From contig CANQZG010000003.1 in NCBI GenBank assembly GCA_947628305.1, positions 186,001-250,000 of the forward strand: a stretch of DNA of 64,000 nucleotides, written 5' to 3'. A program made the translations under genes and the position numbers. Positions 54,140 through 63,607 of this stretch are shown one piece after another. How positions within the stretch are numbered: position 1 is the first letter of the stretch; every line of letters begins with the position of its first letter. This stretch comes from an uncultured Muribaculaceae bacterium. GTDB lineage: Bacteria; Bacteroidota; Bacteroidia; Bacteroidales; Muribaculaceae. Under the pieces are notes generated by a model. The model worked only from the letters and a program-made list of their open reading frames with translations, was not told where the DNA came from and searched no databases.

Positions 54140-54173
54140 AAGTAAGATAGCGTTAAAAGTAGACACAATCAGA

Positions 54174-54521
54174 TTATCGCATAGAGTCAAGGGTGTCAAG
54201 CATCGCCACAAGTTTACCCCTGATGTCGCGCAACCTCACCACTACGTCATATCTACGTGAAACACCTTCCCGGTTGTTACGCAGCTGCTCTTGAGCGGCT
54301 GCGAGTTTCAGTCCCTTCTCCTTTACCATGTAATGGAGCATACGTATCTTCTCAATATCATTGGGGGTGTACAATCTCACGCCGTTGTCATTGCGTTTGG
54401 GATGAAGTATCGTAAATCGGCTTTCCCAATAACGAAGTGTCGGGGCCGGAATATCTAATATTTCGGCCACTTCGTTTATTTTATAATATTTCTTGTTCAG
54501 TTCGTCTTTTTTCATTATCAT
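54174..54521 (-). CDS. MerR-family transcriptional regulator
   Basis: 115 residues. A winged helix at the N-terminus (YYKINEVAEILDIPAPTLRY, then WESRF and GVRLYTPNDIEKIRMLHYMV) is followed by a short coiled helix. No cysteine-based metal site or ligand domain is present, so it is the short ligandless type common in Bacteroidetes. ATG codons at 54521 and 54515 are both possible starts. Its target is unknown. It is divergent from alaS with an 83-bp gap. Confidence 0.85.
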   Translation of the reverse strand: MIMKKDELNKKYYKINEVAEILDIPAPTLRYWESRFTILHPKRNDNGVRLYTPNDIEKIRMLHYMVKEKGLKLAAAQEQLRNNREGVSRRYDVVVRLRDIRGKLVAMLDTLDSMR

Positions 54522-54532
54522 CTTTCATTCGT

Positions 54533-54564
54533 TTTGCAAATATAATAAATAAGGTGTAATTTTG
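54533..54564 (+). promoter_or_regulatory. perfect consensus promoter of alaS
   Basis: TTTG (54533-54536), 20-bp spacer, TAATTTTG (54557-54564), 40 bp before the ATG at 54605. Confidence 0.75.
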
Positions 54565-54604
54565 CAGCCGAATTTGAGAAGTTAATACCAAAAATATAGA
54601 TACA

Positions 54605-57229
54605 ATGCTGACAGCAAAAGAAATTAGGGAGTCTTTCAAAAACTTCTTTGAGTCCAAAGGACACAAAATTGTTCCATCGGCCCCCATGGTAATAAAGGAT
54701 GACCCCACCCTGATGTTCACAAATGCCGGTATGAACCAGTTCAAGGACATTATCCTCGGGAATAAGTCAGCCAAATATAATCGTGTCGCCGATTCACAGA
54801 AGTGTCTGCGTGTCAGTGGCAAACACAATGACCTTGAGGAGGTGGGCATGGACACCTACCATCACACGATGTTTGAGATGCTTGGCAACTGGTCTTTCGG
54901 CGATTATTTCAAGAAAGAGGCAATTGACTGGGCCTGGGAATATCTCGTTGATGTGCTTAAACTTGACCCCTCCCGTCTTTATGCGACGGTCTTTGAAGGA
55001 GCGACCGATGAAGGCCTTGAACGTGATAACGAAGCCGCCGGTTACTGGGAGGGGCATCTGCCCGAATCCCATATTATCAACGGTAATAAGCATGACAATT
55101 TCTGGGAGATGGGCGACACCGGCCCTTGCGGCCCTTGCTCCGAAATCCACATAGACCTCCGTCCCGAGGATGAACGCTCCAAGGTCGATGGCGCGTCACT
55201 TGTCAATCATGACCACCCTCAGGTCATTGAGATATGGAACCTCGTGTTCATGCAGTTCAACCGAAAGGCCGATGGCTCGCTTGAACCGCTACCTGCACGG
55301 GTAATTGACACCGGCATGGGATTTGAGCGGTTGTGCATGGCATTGCAAGGCAAGACCTCCAACTACGACACTGACGTGTTCACCCCGCTCATAAATAAAA
55401 TCGCGCAACTGTCAGACAAGAAATACGGGAACAACGCGAAGGTGGACATCGCAATGCGTGTGATTGCCGACCATGTGCGCACCATCGCATTCTCCATAGC
55501 CGATTCACAGCTGCCGGGTAACGCCAAGGCCGGCTATGTAATAAGACGCATCCTTCGCCGTGCCGTAAGATATGCCTATACATTCCTCGGTCAGAAACAA
55601 GCGTTCATGTACCGCCTTGTAGACACCCTGATAGATTCTATGGGGGACGCCTACCCTGAACTCAAGGCACAACGTGAACTGATAATGAAAGTGATTAAGG
55701 AGGAGGAGGATTCGTTCCTTAGAACCCTTGAAAACGGTATAAAACTTCTTGATTCATCCATCGCTATGGCCCGTAAAGACGGAAAGGATGAAATCTCCGG
55801 GAAAGAGGCATTCATTCTATATGACACTTACGGCTTCCCTCTCGACCTTACCGAACTGATATTAAAGGAGAACGGCATGACTCTTGACAAGGATGGATTT
55901 GATAAAGAAATGCAGGCGCAAAAAGAACGTGCACGTGCCGCAGCCGCCGTTGAAGCCACCGATTGGGTCATTGTCCGTGAAGGCGAACCTGTCTTCGTTG
56001 GATATGACACGATGTCAACGCCAACAACGATATTGCGATATCGCAAGGTGAAACAAAAGAAAGGCGAATTTTATCAGATTGTCCTTTCCGAGTCTCCGTT
56101 CTACGCCGAAATGGGTGGACAAGTGGGCGACAGTGGTTGGCTTGAGAATGAAACTGAAAAAATTGAGGTATACGACACTAAGCGTGAAAATGGCATGGCG
56201 GTGCACCTGACACACAAGATGCCCGAAGATGTCACTACCATATTCCAAGCCTCAATCAACGAAGAAAACCGGCTTGCGACATCATGTAACCACTCGGCGA
56301 CACATTTGCTTCATCAAGCCCTACGTGAAGTCCTGGGCACACATGTCGAACAAAAAGGTTCGTTCGTCTCGCCTGATATGTTACGTTTCGACTTCTCCCA
56401 CTATCAGAAATTGACACCTGAAGAACTCAACCAAGTTGAACGTCTTGCCAATAAACGCGTCCGTCAGGCAATCCCATTGTGTGAACATCGCACGATGCCC
56501 ATTGCCGAAGCACAGAAATTAGGAGCGATGGCCCTTTTCGGTGAGAAATATGGTGATGAGGTGCGTGTTATCCGATATGGCGATTCTATCGAATTGTGCG
56601 GTGGCACACATGTGGCCAACACCGGCAACATCGGTATGATAAAAATCATTTCCGAAAGTTCAATCGCCGCCGGTATACGCCGCATCGAGGCAATCACCGC
56701 CGAGCGTGTCGAGAATGCAATTAAAGAAACCGGCGATGTTCTTAAACAAATCGGTGCAATGTTGAACAATGCCCCCGATGTCCTGTCGGCGTTGCGTCGT
56801 TCCATTGAGGAAAATTCACAACTTCGCAAACAAGCCGAAGAATATTTCAATGAGCGTGTCAAGAATTTCACTCGCGAAGCGCTTGATGAAAGCAAGACAA
56901 TCAATGGCGTCAAAGTTGTAAAATTCGTTGGCGCACGTATCCCCGATATTGTCAAGAATGTTGCGTTTGGCGTTCGACGCGAATCGACTGTCAAGACAGC
57001 ATTTATCGGTGCCACTGTAGATATTACCGGCAAGCCATTGTTGACCCTTATGTTGACTGAAGACCTTGTCTCGTCAGGGTTAAATGCGTCACAGATTGTC
57101 CGCGAGGCGGCTAAGAACATCAAAGGTGGCGGTGGAGGCCAGCCAGGATTCGCACAAGCGGGTGGCAAGGATAAAGACGGATTAACCCAAGCCTACGAAT
57201 ACATGGTTGACACAATTATCAATCATTAA
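54605..57229 (+). CDS. alaS: alanine--tRNA ligase
   Basis: 874 residues, full length. Class II catalytic core: [36 protein letters not shown] and [21 protein letters not shown] tRNA-recognition domain comes next, then the editing domain with zinc-type motifs ([16 protein letters not shown] and [15 protein letters not shown]). The C-Ala end includes the Gly-rich [14 protein letters not shown]. It charges tRNA-Ala and hydrolyses misacylated Ser or Gly. A perfect bidirectional terminator follows 11 bp after the stop. Confidence 0.97.
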   Translation: MLTAKEIRESFKNFFESKGHKIVPSAPMVIKDDPTLMFTNAGMNQFKDIILGNKSAKYNRVADSQKCLRVSGKHNDLEEVGMDTYHHTMFEMLGNWSFGDYFKKEAIDWAWEYLVDVLKLDPSRLYATVFEGATDEGLERDNEAAGYWEGHLPESHIINGNKHDNFWEMGDTGPCGPCSEIHIDLRPEDERSKVDGASLVNHDHPQVIEIWNLVFMQFNRKADGSLEPLPARVIDTGMGFERLCMALQGKTSNYDTDVFTPLINKIAQLSDKKYGNNAKVDIAMRVIADHVRTIAFSIADSQLPGNAKAGYVIRRILRRAVRYAYTFLGQKQAFMYRLVDTLIDSMGDAYPELKAQRELIMKVIKEEEDSFLRTLENGIKLLDSSIAMARKDGKDEISGKEAFILYDTYGFPLDLTELILKENGMTLDKDGFDKEMQAQKERARAAAAVEATDWVIVREGEPVFVGYDTMSTPTTILRYRKVKQKKGEFYQIVLSESPFYAEMGGQVGDSGWLENETEKIEVYDTKRENGMAVHLTHKMPEDVTTIFQASINEENRLATSCNHSATHLLHQALREVLGTHVEQKGSFVSPDMLRFDFSHYQKLTPEELNQVERLANKRVRQAIPLCEHRTMPIAEAQKLGAMALFGEKYGDEVRVIRYGDSIELCGGTHVANTGNIGMIKIISESSIAAGIRRIEAITAERVENAIKETGDVLKQIGAMLNNAPDVLSALRRSIEENSQLRKQAEEYFNERVKNFTREALDESKTINGVKVVKFVGARIPDIVKNVAFGVRRESTVKTAFIGATVDITGKPLLTLMLTEDLVSSGLNASQIVREAAKNIKGGGGGQPGFAQAGGKDKDGLTQAYEYMVDTIINH

Positions 57230-57239
57230 AAAACTGATT

Positions 57240-57287
57240 AAAGGCAATGCGCCCCGACCTTTTAAAAGGTCGGGGCGCATTGCCTTT
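57240..57287. terminator. bidirectional terminator between alaS and rpoD
   Basis: A perfect 48-bp palindrome: 24-bp arms (57240-57263 and 57264-57287, outer AAAGGCAATGCGCCCCGACC) with no unpaired base at the centre. It ends in TTTT on the plus strand, and also after TTTAATC-type sequence on the minus strand. It lies between two convergent genes. Confidence 0.88.
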
Positions 57288-57310
57288 TCTAATAAGTCTA
57301 ATAAAATTAC

Positions 57311-58171
57311 TTATTGACCTAAGTATGTCTTAAGCAGACGGCTCTTTTGCCCTTTCAGGCGACGGATTGCCTTCTCCTTGATTTGACGTACACGTTCTCG
57401 TGTAAGGTTAAACTTGGCACCAATCTCCTCAAGAGTCATTTCCTGACATCCTATGCCGAAAAACATTTTCAATATTTCACGCTCGCGCTCATGAAGTTGC
57501 CTTAACGCACGGTCGACCTCTTTTGACAACGATTCCTGGGTCAACGTCGAGTCAGCACTGGGACTGTCGTCATTAGTGAGCACATCAAGCAGACTGTTAT
57601 CCTCACCCTCTACAAAAGGTGCGTCCACTGATATGTGACGACCTGAAACCTTGAGGGTATCCGCAATCTTGTCCACGGGCACATCAAGACGTTCAGCAAG
57701 TTCCTCGGGAGAGGGACGACGCTCGTTTTCTTGCTCAAACTTCGACAGTGCCTTGGTGATTTTGTTTAACGAACCTACCTGATTAAGGGGAAGCCGCACA
57801 ATGCGTGACTGTTCCGCAAGTGCCTGAAGTATCGACTGGCGTATCCACCAGACGGCATAGGAAATGAACTTGAAACCGCGGGTCTCATCAAACTTCTGCG
57901 CTGCCTTGATAAGTCCAAGGTTACCTTCATTAATCAGGTCAGGCAAGCTAAGACCTTGGTTTTGGTATTGCTTGGCAACCGACACTACAAACCTTAAATT
58001 TGCGCATGTAAGTTTCTCGAGTGCCTTTTCATCGCCCTGTCTTATTCGCTGGGCCAGTTCGACTTCCTCCTCTACAGAGATAAGTTCCTCACGACCGATT
58101 TCCTGCAAATACTTATCAAGCGATGCGCTCTCGCGATTGGTGATAGACTTAGTAATCTTTAGTTGTCTCAT
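57311..58171 (-). CDS. rpoD: primary RNA polymerase sigma factor
   Basis: 286 residues from the ATG at 58171 ([20 protein letters not shown]), the standard start and length of the Bacteroidetes housekeeping sigma. Region 1.2 is followed by region 2 ([20 protein letters not shown], then [16 protein letters not shown]), region 3 ([20 protein letters not shown]) and the region 4 helix-turn-helix ([20 protein letters not shown]). The long region 1.1 and the non-conserved insert of E. coli sigma70 are absent. This is the factor expected to read the TTTG/TAnnTTTG promoters in the window. Confidence 0.96.
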   Translation of the reverse strand: MRQLKITKSITNRESASLDKYLQEIGREELISVEEEVELAQRIRQGDEKALEKLTCANLRFVVSVAKQYQNQGLSLPDLINEGNLGLIKAAQKFDETRGFKFISYAVWWIRQSILQALAEQSRIVRLPLNQVGSLNKITKALSKFEQENERRPSPEELAERLDVPVDKIADTLKVSGRHISVDAPFVEGEDNSLLDVLTNDDSPSADSTLTQESLSKEVDRALRQLHEREREILKMFFGIGCQEMTLEEIGAKFNLTRERVRQIKEKAIRRLKGQKSRLLKTYLGQ

Positions 58172-58195
58172 TGTCCTATTTGGAGATTTAACATG

Positions 58196-58227
58196 CAAAA
58201 TTAACTAAAAATCATGAATAAGCCAAG
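58196..58227 (-). promoter_or_regulatory. promoter of rpoD
   Basis: Minus strand CTTG (58227-58224), 20-bp spacer, TAATTTTG (58203-58196), 24 bp before the ATG: one mismatch from consensus. Confidence 0.65.
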
Positions 58228-58265
58228 GTCTAATGGCTCTTTTCACAATAATTAAGTACATAGAC

Positions 58266-58311
58266 AATAACGCTCCGCCAAGTCATTTTAGTTTTCCGGC
58301 GGAGCGTTATT
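58266..58311 (-). terminator. terminator of the ABC exporter operon
   Basis: AATAACGCTCCGCC (58266-58279) pairs perfectly with 58298-58311 around an 18-nt loop, 26 bp after the permease stop. The outer AATAA/TTATT pairs provide the T-tract. Confidence 0.75.
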
Positions 58312-58336
58312 TAACCATTAAAGTGTGTATTTCACA

Positions 58337-59650
58337 TCATTTGTATTTAATCCATTTTGCAAGGTCCTTGATATTAGGTTTCTTACCATGCATGAAAATA
58401 CCGACACGATATATTTTGGCTGCCACCCACACCATTCCAAGGAACGACAGGAAAAGCACCACCGCCGAAACTATAATTTCCCATTCAGGGATTCCCGAAG
58501 GTATACGTGACATCATGACCATCGGTGATGTGAACGGGACAATCGACAGCCAAAAGGCAAGTGACGTGTTGGGGTCTGCCGCCGCCATTGTCGAGACTAT
58601 CAGGCCAATCAATACCGGCATCACCACAATAAATGACAACTGACCCGCATCCTGAACATTATCAACCGAAGCACCGATGGCTGCATACATCGTGGCATAG
58701 AACAGGAATCCACCTATAAGGAACAGTGTCATCCACCCGAATATTTTCAATATAAAACCAACATTCCCGAGCAGCGACACACCCTGAATCGCAGCAAGTT
58801 CATCACCGGAGTATAATGACATGTCAAGAGTCCCGGCTTGCAATTGGCTCACTTCATTCATGGCCTCGGCCGGCATTATGACAGGGAACAGGAACGCAGC
58901 AAGTGCGGTCATAAGCACACACCACAACAATATCTGCGTCACGGCCACAAGCCCGATACCGAGAATCTTCCCCATCATGAGTTGTGTTGGCTTGACCGAT
59001 GAGACAACCACTTCAAGCACACGATTGTTCTTCTCCTCGATAATGCCGTTCATTACCATTTGTCCGTACAGCAACAGGAACATATAAAGGATGAATGTCA
59101 ATACCATCCCGACACCATAGCTAACACCGGCCGAGGCCGTGGAATCATCACCTTCACGGTCAGTCCGGACGGTATTTATTGTGACATCACTTTGAACCTC
59201 CTTCAATATCTCATCAAGATTCTCGATGTTATACTGTTTAAGTCGTTCGGTCTCGACTATGTCATTAATCTGACGTGAGATATTTGATTCAAGCGACATC
59301 GATGACGGGCCGTTGCTGTAAAGTTGGATAACCGAACGTCCTGACACCACTGAATCAGGTATCAGCACTATGGCATCGAAATCGCCATGGGCGACAAGTG
59401 TATCAACAGGTAGCGATGCTGTCTTGAACGTGACCTCCTCGTCACTTGTAAGCCGTGGCGCCACTAACCCCGAACGGTCTTCAACATAGACGACCTTGCT
59501 GTCGGGCGATGCAAACATCATTATCAGAGCCGGAGCCGCCATCAATAACAGCATTAATACCGGCATCAGTATCGTGGTGATAATAAAACTTTTCTTTGAG
59601 ACGCGTTCAAAATATTCACGTCCTATTATCAAGCCAATCTTGGATTTCAT
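58337..59650 (-). CDS. ABC-2 type transporter permease (NatB-like)
   Basis: 437 residues. One N-terminal helix (SFIITTILMPVLMLLLMAAP), a periplasmic domain of about 130 residues, then five or six C-terminal helices including YGVGMVLTFILYMFLLLYGQ with MVMNGIIEEKNNRVLEVVVS, the conserved ABC-2 coupling region. This is the NatB/YhaP type that exports Na+, drugs or signals. The ATPase gene overlaps its start by 4 bp. Substrate unknown. Confidence 0.88.
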   Translation of the reverse strand: MKSKIGLIIGREYFERVSKKSFIITTILMPVLMLLLMAAPALIMMFASPDSKVVYVEDRSGLVAPRLTSDEEVTFKTASLPVDTLVAHGDFDAIVLIPDSVVSGRSVIQLYSNGPSSMSLESNISRQINDIVETERLKQYNIENLDEILKEVQSDVTINTVRTDREGDDSTASAGVSYGVGMVLTFILYMFLLLYGQMVMNGIIEEKNNRVLEVVVSSVKPTQLMMGKILGIGLVAVTQILLWCVLMTALAAFLFPVIMPAEAMNEVSQLQAGTLDMSLYSGDELAAIQGVSLLGNVGFILKIFGWMTLFLIGGFLFYATMYAAIGASVDNVQDAGQLSFIVVMPVLIGLIVSTMAAADPNTSLAFWLSIVPFTSPMVMMSRIPSGIPEWEIIVSAVVLFLSFLGMVWVAAKIYRVGIFMHGKKPNIKDLAKWIKYK

Positions 59651-60579
59651 CGATTCTTCTCGTTGGATTCTACAGTATGGATAAATATTTCATTAAGCGA
59701 TGCTTTCGAGACATTGAATCCTCTTAATTCGGTTGCATCATTTGCAGCTGAAATCAAATCATGCAGCCTGACTCCGGGATTTAATCTCAATTGCAGTTGC
59801 TTCAACTCTTTGTCTCTGTCAGATAGGAGAAACTCTCCCGCAAGCGACTCGACCGATTCCATAAGCGCGCGGGCATCTCCCTTGAAATCAATGGTATATC
59901 GGCCCTTGCCAAATCGCTCCCTTATATCGTTGACGTTACCCGAAAGAATATTATGCCCCTTGTTTATGAGGGTTATGTCATCACATATCTCCTCGACCGA
60001 TGACATGTTGTGTGACGAAAATATGACTGTCGAGCCATTGTCGCGCAATCCCAATATCTCCTCTTTCAGGAGATTGGCATTAATGGGGTCAAAACCCGAA
60101 AAAGGCTCGTCAAAAATCAGCAATTTAGGTCTATGAAGCACCGTCACGATAAACTGCACCTTCTGCGCCATACCCTTGGACAATTCTTCAACTTTCTTAT
60201 TCCACCAGTCGGAGATTCCAAACTTGTCAAACCATTCCTTGAGTTGCCGTGTCGCATCAGCCTTTGACAGACCTTTTAACCGAGCGAAAAATATTGCCTG
60301 CTCTCCCACTTTCATTTTCTTGTACAGTCCACGCTCCTCGGGAAGATAGCCGATATGCTCGACATCGGCCTGGGTCAAGGGATGGCCATCAAATGTCACT
60401 GTCCCCTTATCAGGCGCAGTGATGTGGTTTATTATTCTTATCAAGGTTGTCTTTCCAGCCCCATTAGGCCCCAGCAGACCATAAACCGAACCTTTCGGAA
60501 CCTCGATTGACACATCGTCAAGAGCGATATTCCCGCCGGCGTATGCTTTTGTGATGTTGTTAGCTGTCAGTAAATTCAT
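59647..60579 (-). CDS. ABC transporter ATP-binding protein (NatA-like)
   Basis: 310 residues. Walker A GLLGPNGAGKTTLIRI, signature VEELSKGMAQKVQFIV, Walker B PKLLIFDEPFSGFDP and the switch His in VIFSSHNMSSVEEI are intact. A C-terminal 70-residue domain (DRDKELKQLQLRLNP) is as in NatA. It powers the permease coded 4 bp overlapping downstream. The TTA-flanked inverted-repeat element lies only 24 bp upstream of its ATG, so its original promoter region has been displaced or replaced. Confidence 0.93.
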   Translation of the reverse strand: MNLLTANNITKAYAGGNIALDDVSIEVPKGSVYGLLGPNGAGKTTLIRIINHITAPDKGTVTFDGHPLTQADVEHIGYLPEERGLYKKMKVGEQAIFFARLKGLSKADATRQLKEWFDKFGISDWWNKKVEELSKGMAQKVQFIVTVLHRPKLLIFDEPFSGFDPINANLLKEEILGLRDNGSTVIFSSHNMSSVEEICDDITLINKGHNILSGNVNDIRERFGKGRYTIDFKGDARALMESVESLAGEFLLSDRDKELKQLQLRLNPGVRLHDLISAANDATELRGFNVSKASLNEIFIHTVESNEKNR

Positions 60580-60603
60580 TATAGTCTATTAACGGTTACA
60601 TTC

Positions 60604-60877
60604 TTAGAGTATGTTTGGATTTAACAGTCGAATTTTTATAGGCAGATTTCGAGTCAGTTCCGGGTCTCCGAACGAGGAGTGTATCGAGATACATGACGAG
60701 CGAGAGACACGGAAATGGCCGGAAGATGCCGTCAAGGAGTCATATATGCGGTCTCTTGAACGCTTTTGTCCCTTTGCCTCGGTCACGATGCCCGCATCGC
60801 TCCCTCGGCTGCATGACCAAAATCATTCCAAGACTCCGCATAAAAATTTCTGACTGTTAATTCCAAACATACTCTTA
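60604..60877. mobile_element. MITE-like inverted-repeat element, copy 2 (268 bp, TTA flanks)
   Basis: Terminal inverted repeats start GAGTATGTTTGGATTTAACA (60607 onward) and return at 60852-60874 with one mismatch. The flanking TTA triplets are at 60604-60606 and 60875-60877. It shares many blocks with copy 1: GAATTTTTATAGGCAGATTT, ATCGAGATACATGACGAGCG, GGAAGATGCCGTCAAGGAGT, CGGTCACGATGCCCGCATCG and AATCATTCCAAGACTCCGCA. It lacks the 36-bp insertion near the middle of copy 1. The internal right-hand hairpin is imperfect here. It sits between the natA and htrA regions and codes for nothing convincing. Confidence 0.75.
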
Positions 60878-60900
60878 TATGACGCACAAAAGTACAAAAA

Positions 60901-60941
60901 ATTGCAGGGAAACCTCATTTTTATCGAGGTTTCCCTGCAAT
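60901..60941 (-). terminator. rho-independent terminator of htrA
   Basis: Perfect 16-bp arms (60901-60916 and 60926-60941; half site GAGGTTTCCCTGCAAT) followed on the minus strand by TTTTTTG. Located 23 bp after the htrA stop. Confidence 0.88.
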
Positions 60942-60963
60942 ATGCCAATTAAAGTGCTAATAA

Positions 60964-62469
60964 TCAATCAGACAGGTCAATAGCGTATGGAACTTTCTTT
61001 CCAGTCGGATATATACCCACAATGAACATCATCTTATTGGAATCATCCCCCTGCATAATAGAGTTATACAGCTTCTTCATTTCTTCCTGATTGTTGACTC
61101 TTGTACCGTTCACTTCAAGGATTATACATCCATCTTTGATTCCGGCACGCTTGAACTTACCATCTTTAAGGTCGGTCACCTGTATACCATGATTCAATCC
61201 AAGCTGCTTCAGAGTCTCCTCCGAAGCCGGTTTAAAAGAGCACCCCAAGTCGTCAAATGTACCGGCTTTGGTAATCGATGTGCTTCCCTGAGAATTAAGA
61301 AGTGTGACCTCGGTTGTCTTCTTTGTATTGTCACGGATATATGTCACTTTGACCTTATCGCCCGGGGCATGACGGCTGACAAGTTCCTGTAGTTGAGCCG
61401 TGTTGCGTGTTGGCGTTCCATCTATGGCAATAATAACGTCCCCCTCCTTGAGACCTGCGCTCTTTGCAGCCGAACGCTCGCTTACCGACCCCACGTAAAC
61501 ACCATCGAATACAGCTGTAATGCCCTTTTCTTTTGCAAGTTTAGACGTCAGGTCTGAAATCCCGATTCCAAGCAATGCACGTTGAACCGTGCCGAACTTC
61601 TGCAAATCGTTCACAACCTTAGTGACAATTGACGTAGGGATTGCAAATGAATAACCCGCATAATTACCAGTCTGGGAGTATATCGCCGTATTGATGCCTA
61701 TAAGTTCGCCATTCAAGTTAACGAGTGCACCACCTGAATTACCGGGGTTCACGGCCGCATCAGTCTGGATATACGACTCGATTCCCATGGGGCGACTATG
61801 TGCGGCCGATGCAATGCTTCGGGCCTTTGCACTCACGATGCCGGTTGTAACCGTCGATGTAAACCCGAATGGATTACCTACCGCAAGAACCCATTCACCG
61901 ACTTTTAAATTGTCACTGTCCCCAATAGGTATGACCGGGAGATTATTCTCTTCTATTTTAATAAGGGCAAGGTCTGTTGTCGGGTCTGTGCCGATAACCT
62001 TGGCATTGAACGAACGGTTGTCATTCAGCGTGACCTCAAGCCGTTCAGCACCATCAATAACATGGTTGTTGGTGACAATATAACCGTCCTGACTGATTAT
62101 GACACCTGAACCGAGGCCAAGCTGCTGTTGCTGCTCCTCCTTGTCTTCAGGGGTCTGGTCGCGAGGTTCCTGACGGTTGCGCGGTGTTCCACCGAAAAAA
62201 TATTCGAAGAACGGGTCATTGAAAAACTCAAAACCGCCCCCTCCGCGAGAGTTATTGCCGTAGCGGCTACGCGGGGTGGCAAAACTCTTTATACTGACCA
62301 CACCATTGATAGTGGATTCCGCAGCCTTGGTGAAATCAGTCCCGACATCGGGTCTTTGGCTGACAGTCGTGAATTTACCACCTTGGGTATCGTCATGCTG
62401 GGCACAGGCAATACCGCCCAAAATCGCGAGAGAGGAAATTCCAATTGTTATTTTTGAAAATAGTGTCAT
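60964..62469 (-). CDS. htrA: Do/DegP-like periplasmic serine protease (HtrA)
   Basis: 501 residues. A signal (MTLFSKITIGISSLAILGGI) precedes a Gly/Arg-rich flexible segment (70-115). The trypsin-like domain has H136 (IVTNNHVID), D166 (TTDLALIKI) and S245 (NPGNSGGALV), with the whole triad intact. Two PDZ domains follow (about 300-385, GVYVGSVSERSAAKSAGLKE, and 400-495). It degrades or refolds damaged envelope proteins. A strong terminator follows its stop. Confidence 0.95.
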   Translation of the reverse strand: MTLFSKITIGISSLAILGGIACAQHDDTQGGKFTTVSQRPDVGTDFTKAAESTINGVVSIKSFATPRSRYGNNSRGGGGFEFFNDPFFEYFFGGTPRNRQEPRDQTPEDKEEQQQQLGLGSGVIISQDGYIVTNNHVIDGAERLEVTLNDNRSFNAKVIGTDPTTDLALIKIEENNLPVIPIGDSDNLKVGEWVLAVGNPFGFTSTVTTGIVSAKARSIASAAHSRPMGIESYIQTDAAVNPGNSGGALVNLNGELIGINTAIYSQTGNYAGYSFAIPTSIVTKVVNDLQKFGTVQRALLGIGISDLTSKLAKEKGITAVFDGVYVGSVSERSAAKSAGLKEGDVIIAIDGTPTRNTAQLQELVSRHAPGDKVKVTYIRDNTKKTTEVTLLNSQGSTSITKAGTFDDLGCSFKPASEETLKQLGLNHGIQVTDLKDGKFKRAGIKDGCIILEVNGTRVNNQEEMKKLYNSIMQGDDSNKMMFIVGIYPTGKKVPYAIDLSD

Positions 62470-62654
62470 ATTACTTTTAATTTTCAGTTTTATATCTGTT
62501 AGACGGCAAATCTGATGCTATATTACATGGATTGTCATCGATAATCGACAAGATTAAAATATTTTAATACCAATCACCGGGGTTTTAATAGATTTTTGCG
62601 AATATGGCACAAAATTCATGACATCGACACTGCCAGTATATTCTGCATTTTTCG
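62470..62654. other. divergent region between htrA and the NlpC gene
   Basis: About 185 bp, AT-rich, with the htrA promoter on the minus strand (a near-match CAGATTTG at about 62508-62515) and the NlpC promoter on the plus strand. No gene or strong hairpin seen. Confidence 0.4.
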
Positions 62655-62662
62655 TAAATTTG
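62655..62662 (+). promoter_or_regulatory. promoter -7 box of the NlpC/P60 gene
   Basis: TAAATTTG, 28 bp before the ATG at 62690 and 7 bp before that at 62669. Confidence 0.55.
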
Positions 62663-62689
62663 CCAAGAATGTCATCAATGCTTCTCTCT

Positions 62690-63607
62690 ATGTCATTATC
62701 ACGTCGTAAATTAACTGCAATATCAACTGTCATAATTGTCATGCTGACAGTGTGTTCATGCTCATCGCTCACTCACACAAGCAAGGGAGCATTGGTAAAA
62801 CGTAAAACTACCACATCGACTACAGTACAAAAAAAGCCATCCGTTTCTCAACATATATCCCCTCCCAGCCATCTTCCTCAACCGTCCCGCGCACTTCTTT
62901 CAGAAGCAAACAAATGGCTTGGCACCCCCTATCAATGGGGCGGTAATGACCGTAACGGCGTAGACTGTTCAGGCTTTGTCCTGAAAGTATATCTCAACGC
63001 CCTTGGTATAAAACTGCCACGTACATCGGCCACACAGCATGAATATTGCTCGTCAATATCCAAAAGCAACCTTCAACCGGGCGACCTTGTATTCTTTGCC
63101 ACAAACAAGAAACATGACGGGGTATCCCATGTCGGCATGTACATAGGCGATGGCAAGATGGTACATGCATCCTCAAGTCGCGGTGTCATAGTCAGCGCAC
63201 TCGATGAGACTTATTATACCCGTACATATTTTGGCGCGGGACGTGTAGAACGTTATTATGCGATGCTTGATAAAAATCCCGCCGTAAAGACCAATGATAA
63301 ACGACAATCAAAACCGTCAATTCAAAACGATAATACTGTCGCCACGTCAACATCAACGATAAGGTATGAAAAAGCGACCTCTCTGCCTAAACGTAAAAAG
63401 CCGGAAACAACAGATACACCCTCAACCAACGCCGGTGGCGACCTTGTTGCGTCAACCTCGGGCAATCCAATCCATTCGTCCGTAGGGTCATCAATCCCGT
63501 CAAAAAACATTTCGACCGATGATGCCCGCGCAATGGTGCTCGACAATATAATCGAACAAAAAGTTGATTCAATATTCACAACATCGAGGAATGTGCCGGA
63601 ACCTTGA
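62690..63607 (+). CDS. NlpC/P60 (C40) peptidoglycan endopeptidase lipoprotein
   Basis: 305 residues from the ATG at 62690, chosen because it gives a normal lipoprotein signal (MSLSRRKLTAISTVIIVMLT then VCSC). ATGs at 62669 and 62678 are alternatives. The NlpC/P60 domain has the catalytic Cys in NGVDCSGFVLKVYLNALG, the His in GVSHVGMYIGDGKMVHASSS and family text LPRTSATQHEY and LQPGDLVFFATN. It cleaves stem peptides of the cell wall in the periplasm. A basic, Ser/Thr-rich tail of about 100 residues follows and is not conserved. Its end overlaps the next gene by 17 bp. Confidence 0.9.
   Translation: MSLSRRKLTAISTVIIVMLTVCSCSSLTHTSKGALVKRKTTTSTTVQKKPSVSQHISPPSHLPQPSRALLSEANKWLGTPYQWGGNDRNGVDCSGFVLKVYLNALGIKLPRTSATQHEYCSSISKSNLQPGDLVFFATNKKHDGVSHVGMYIGDGKMVHASSSRGVIVSALDETYYTRTYFGAGRVERYYAMLDKNPAVKTNDKRQSKPSIQNDNTVATSTSTIRYEKATSLPKRKKPETTDTPSTNAGGDLVASTSGNPIHSSVGSSIPSKNISTDDARAMVLDNIIEQKVDSIFTTSRNVPEP

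Noticed and set aside
56464-57168. Minus-strand reading of 234 codons opposite the end of alaS
   Set aside because: Shadow of the highly conserved alaS editing and C-Ala regions; product is compositionally odd.
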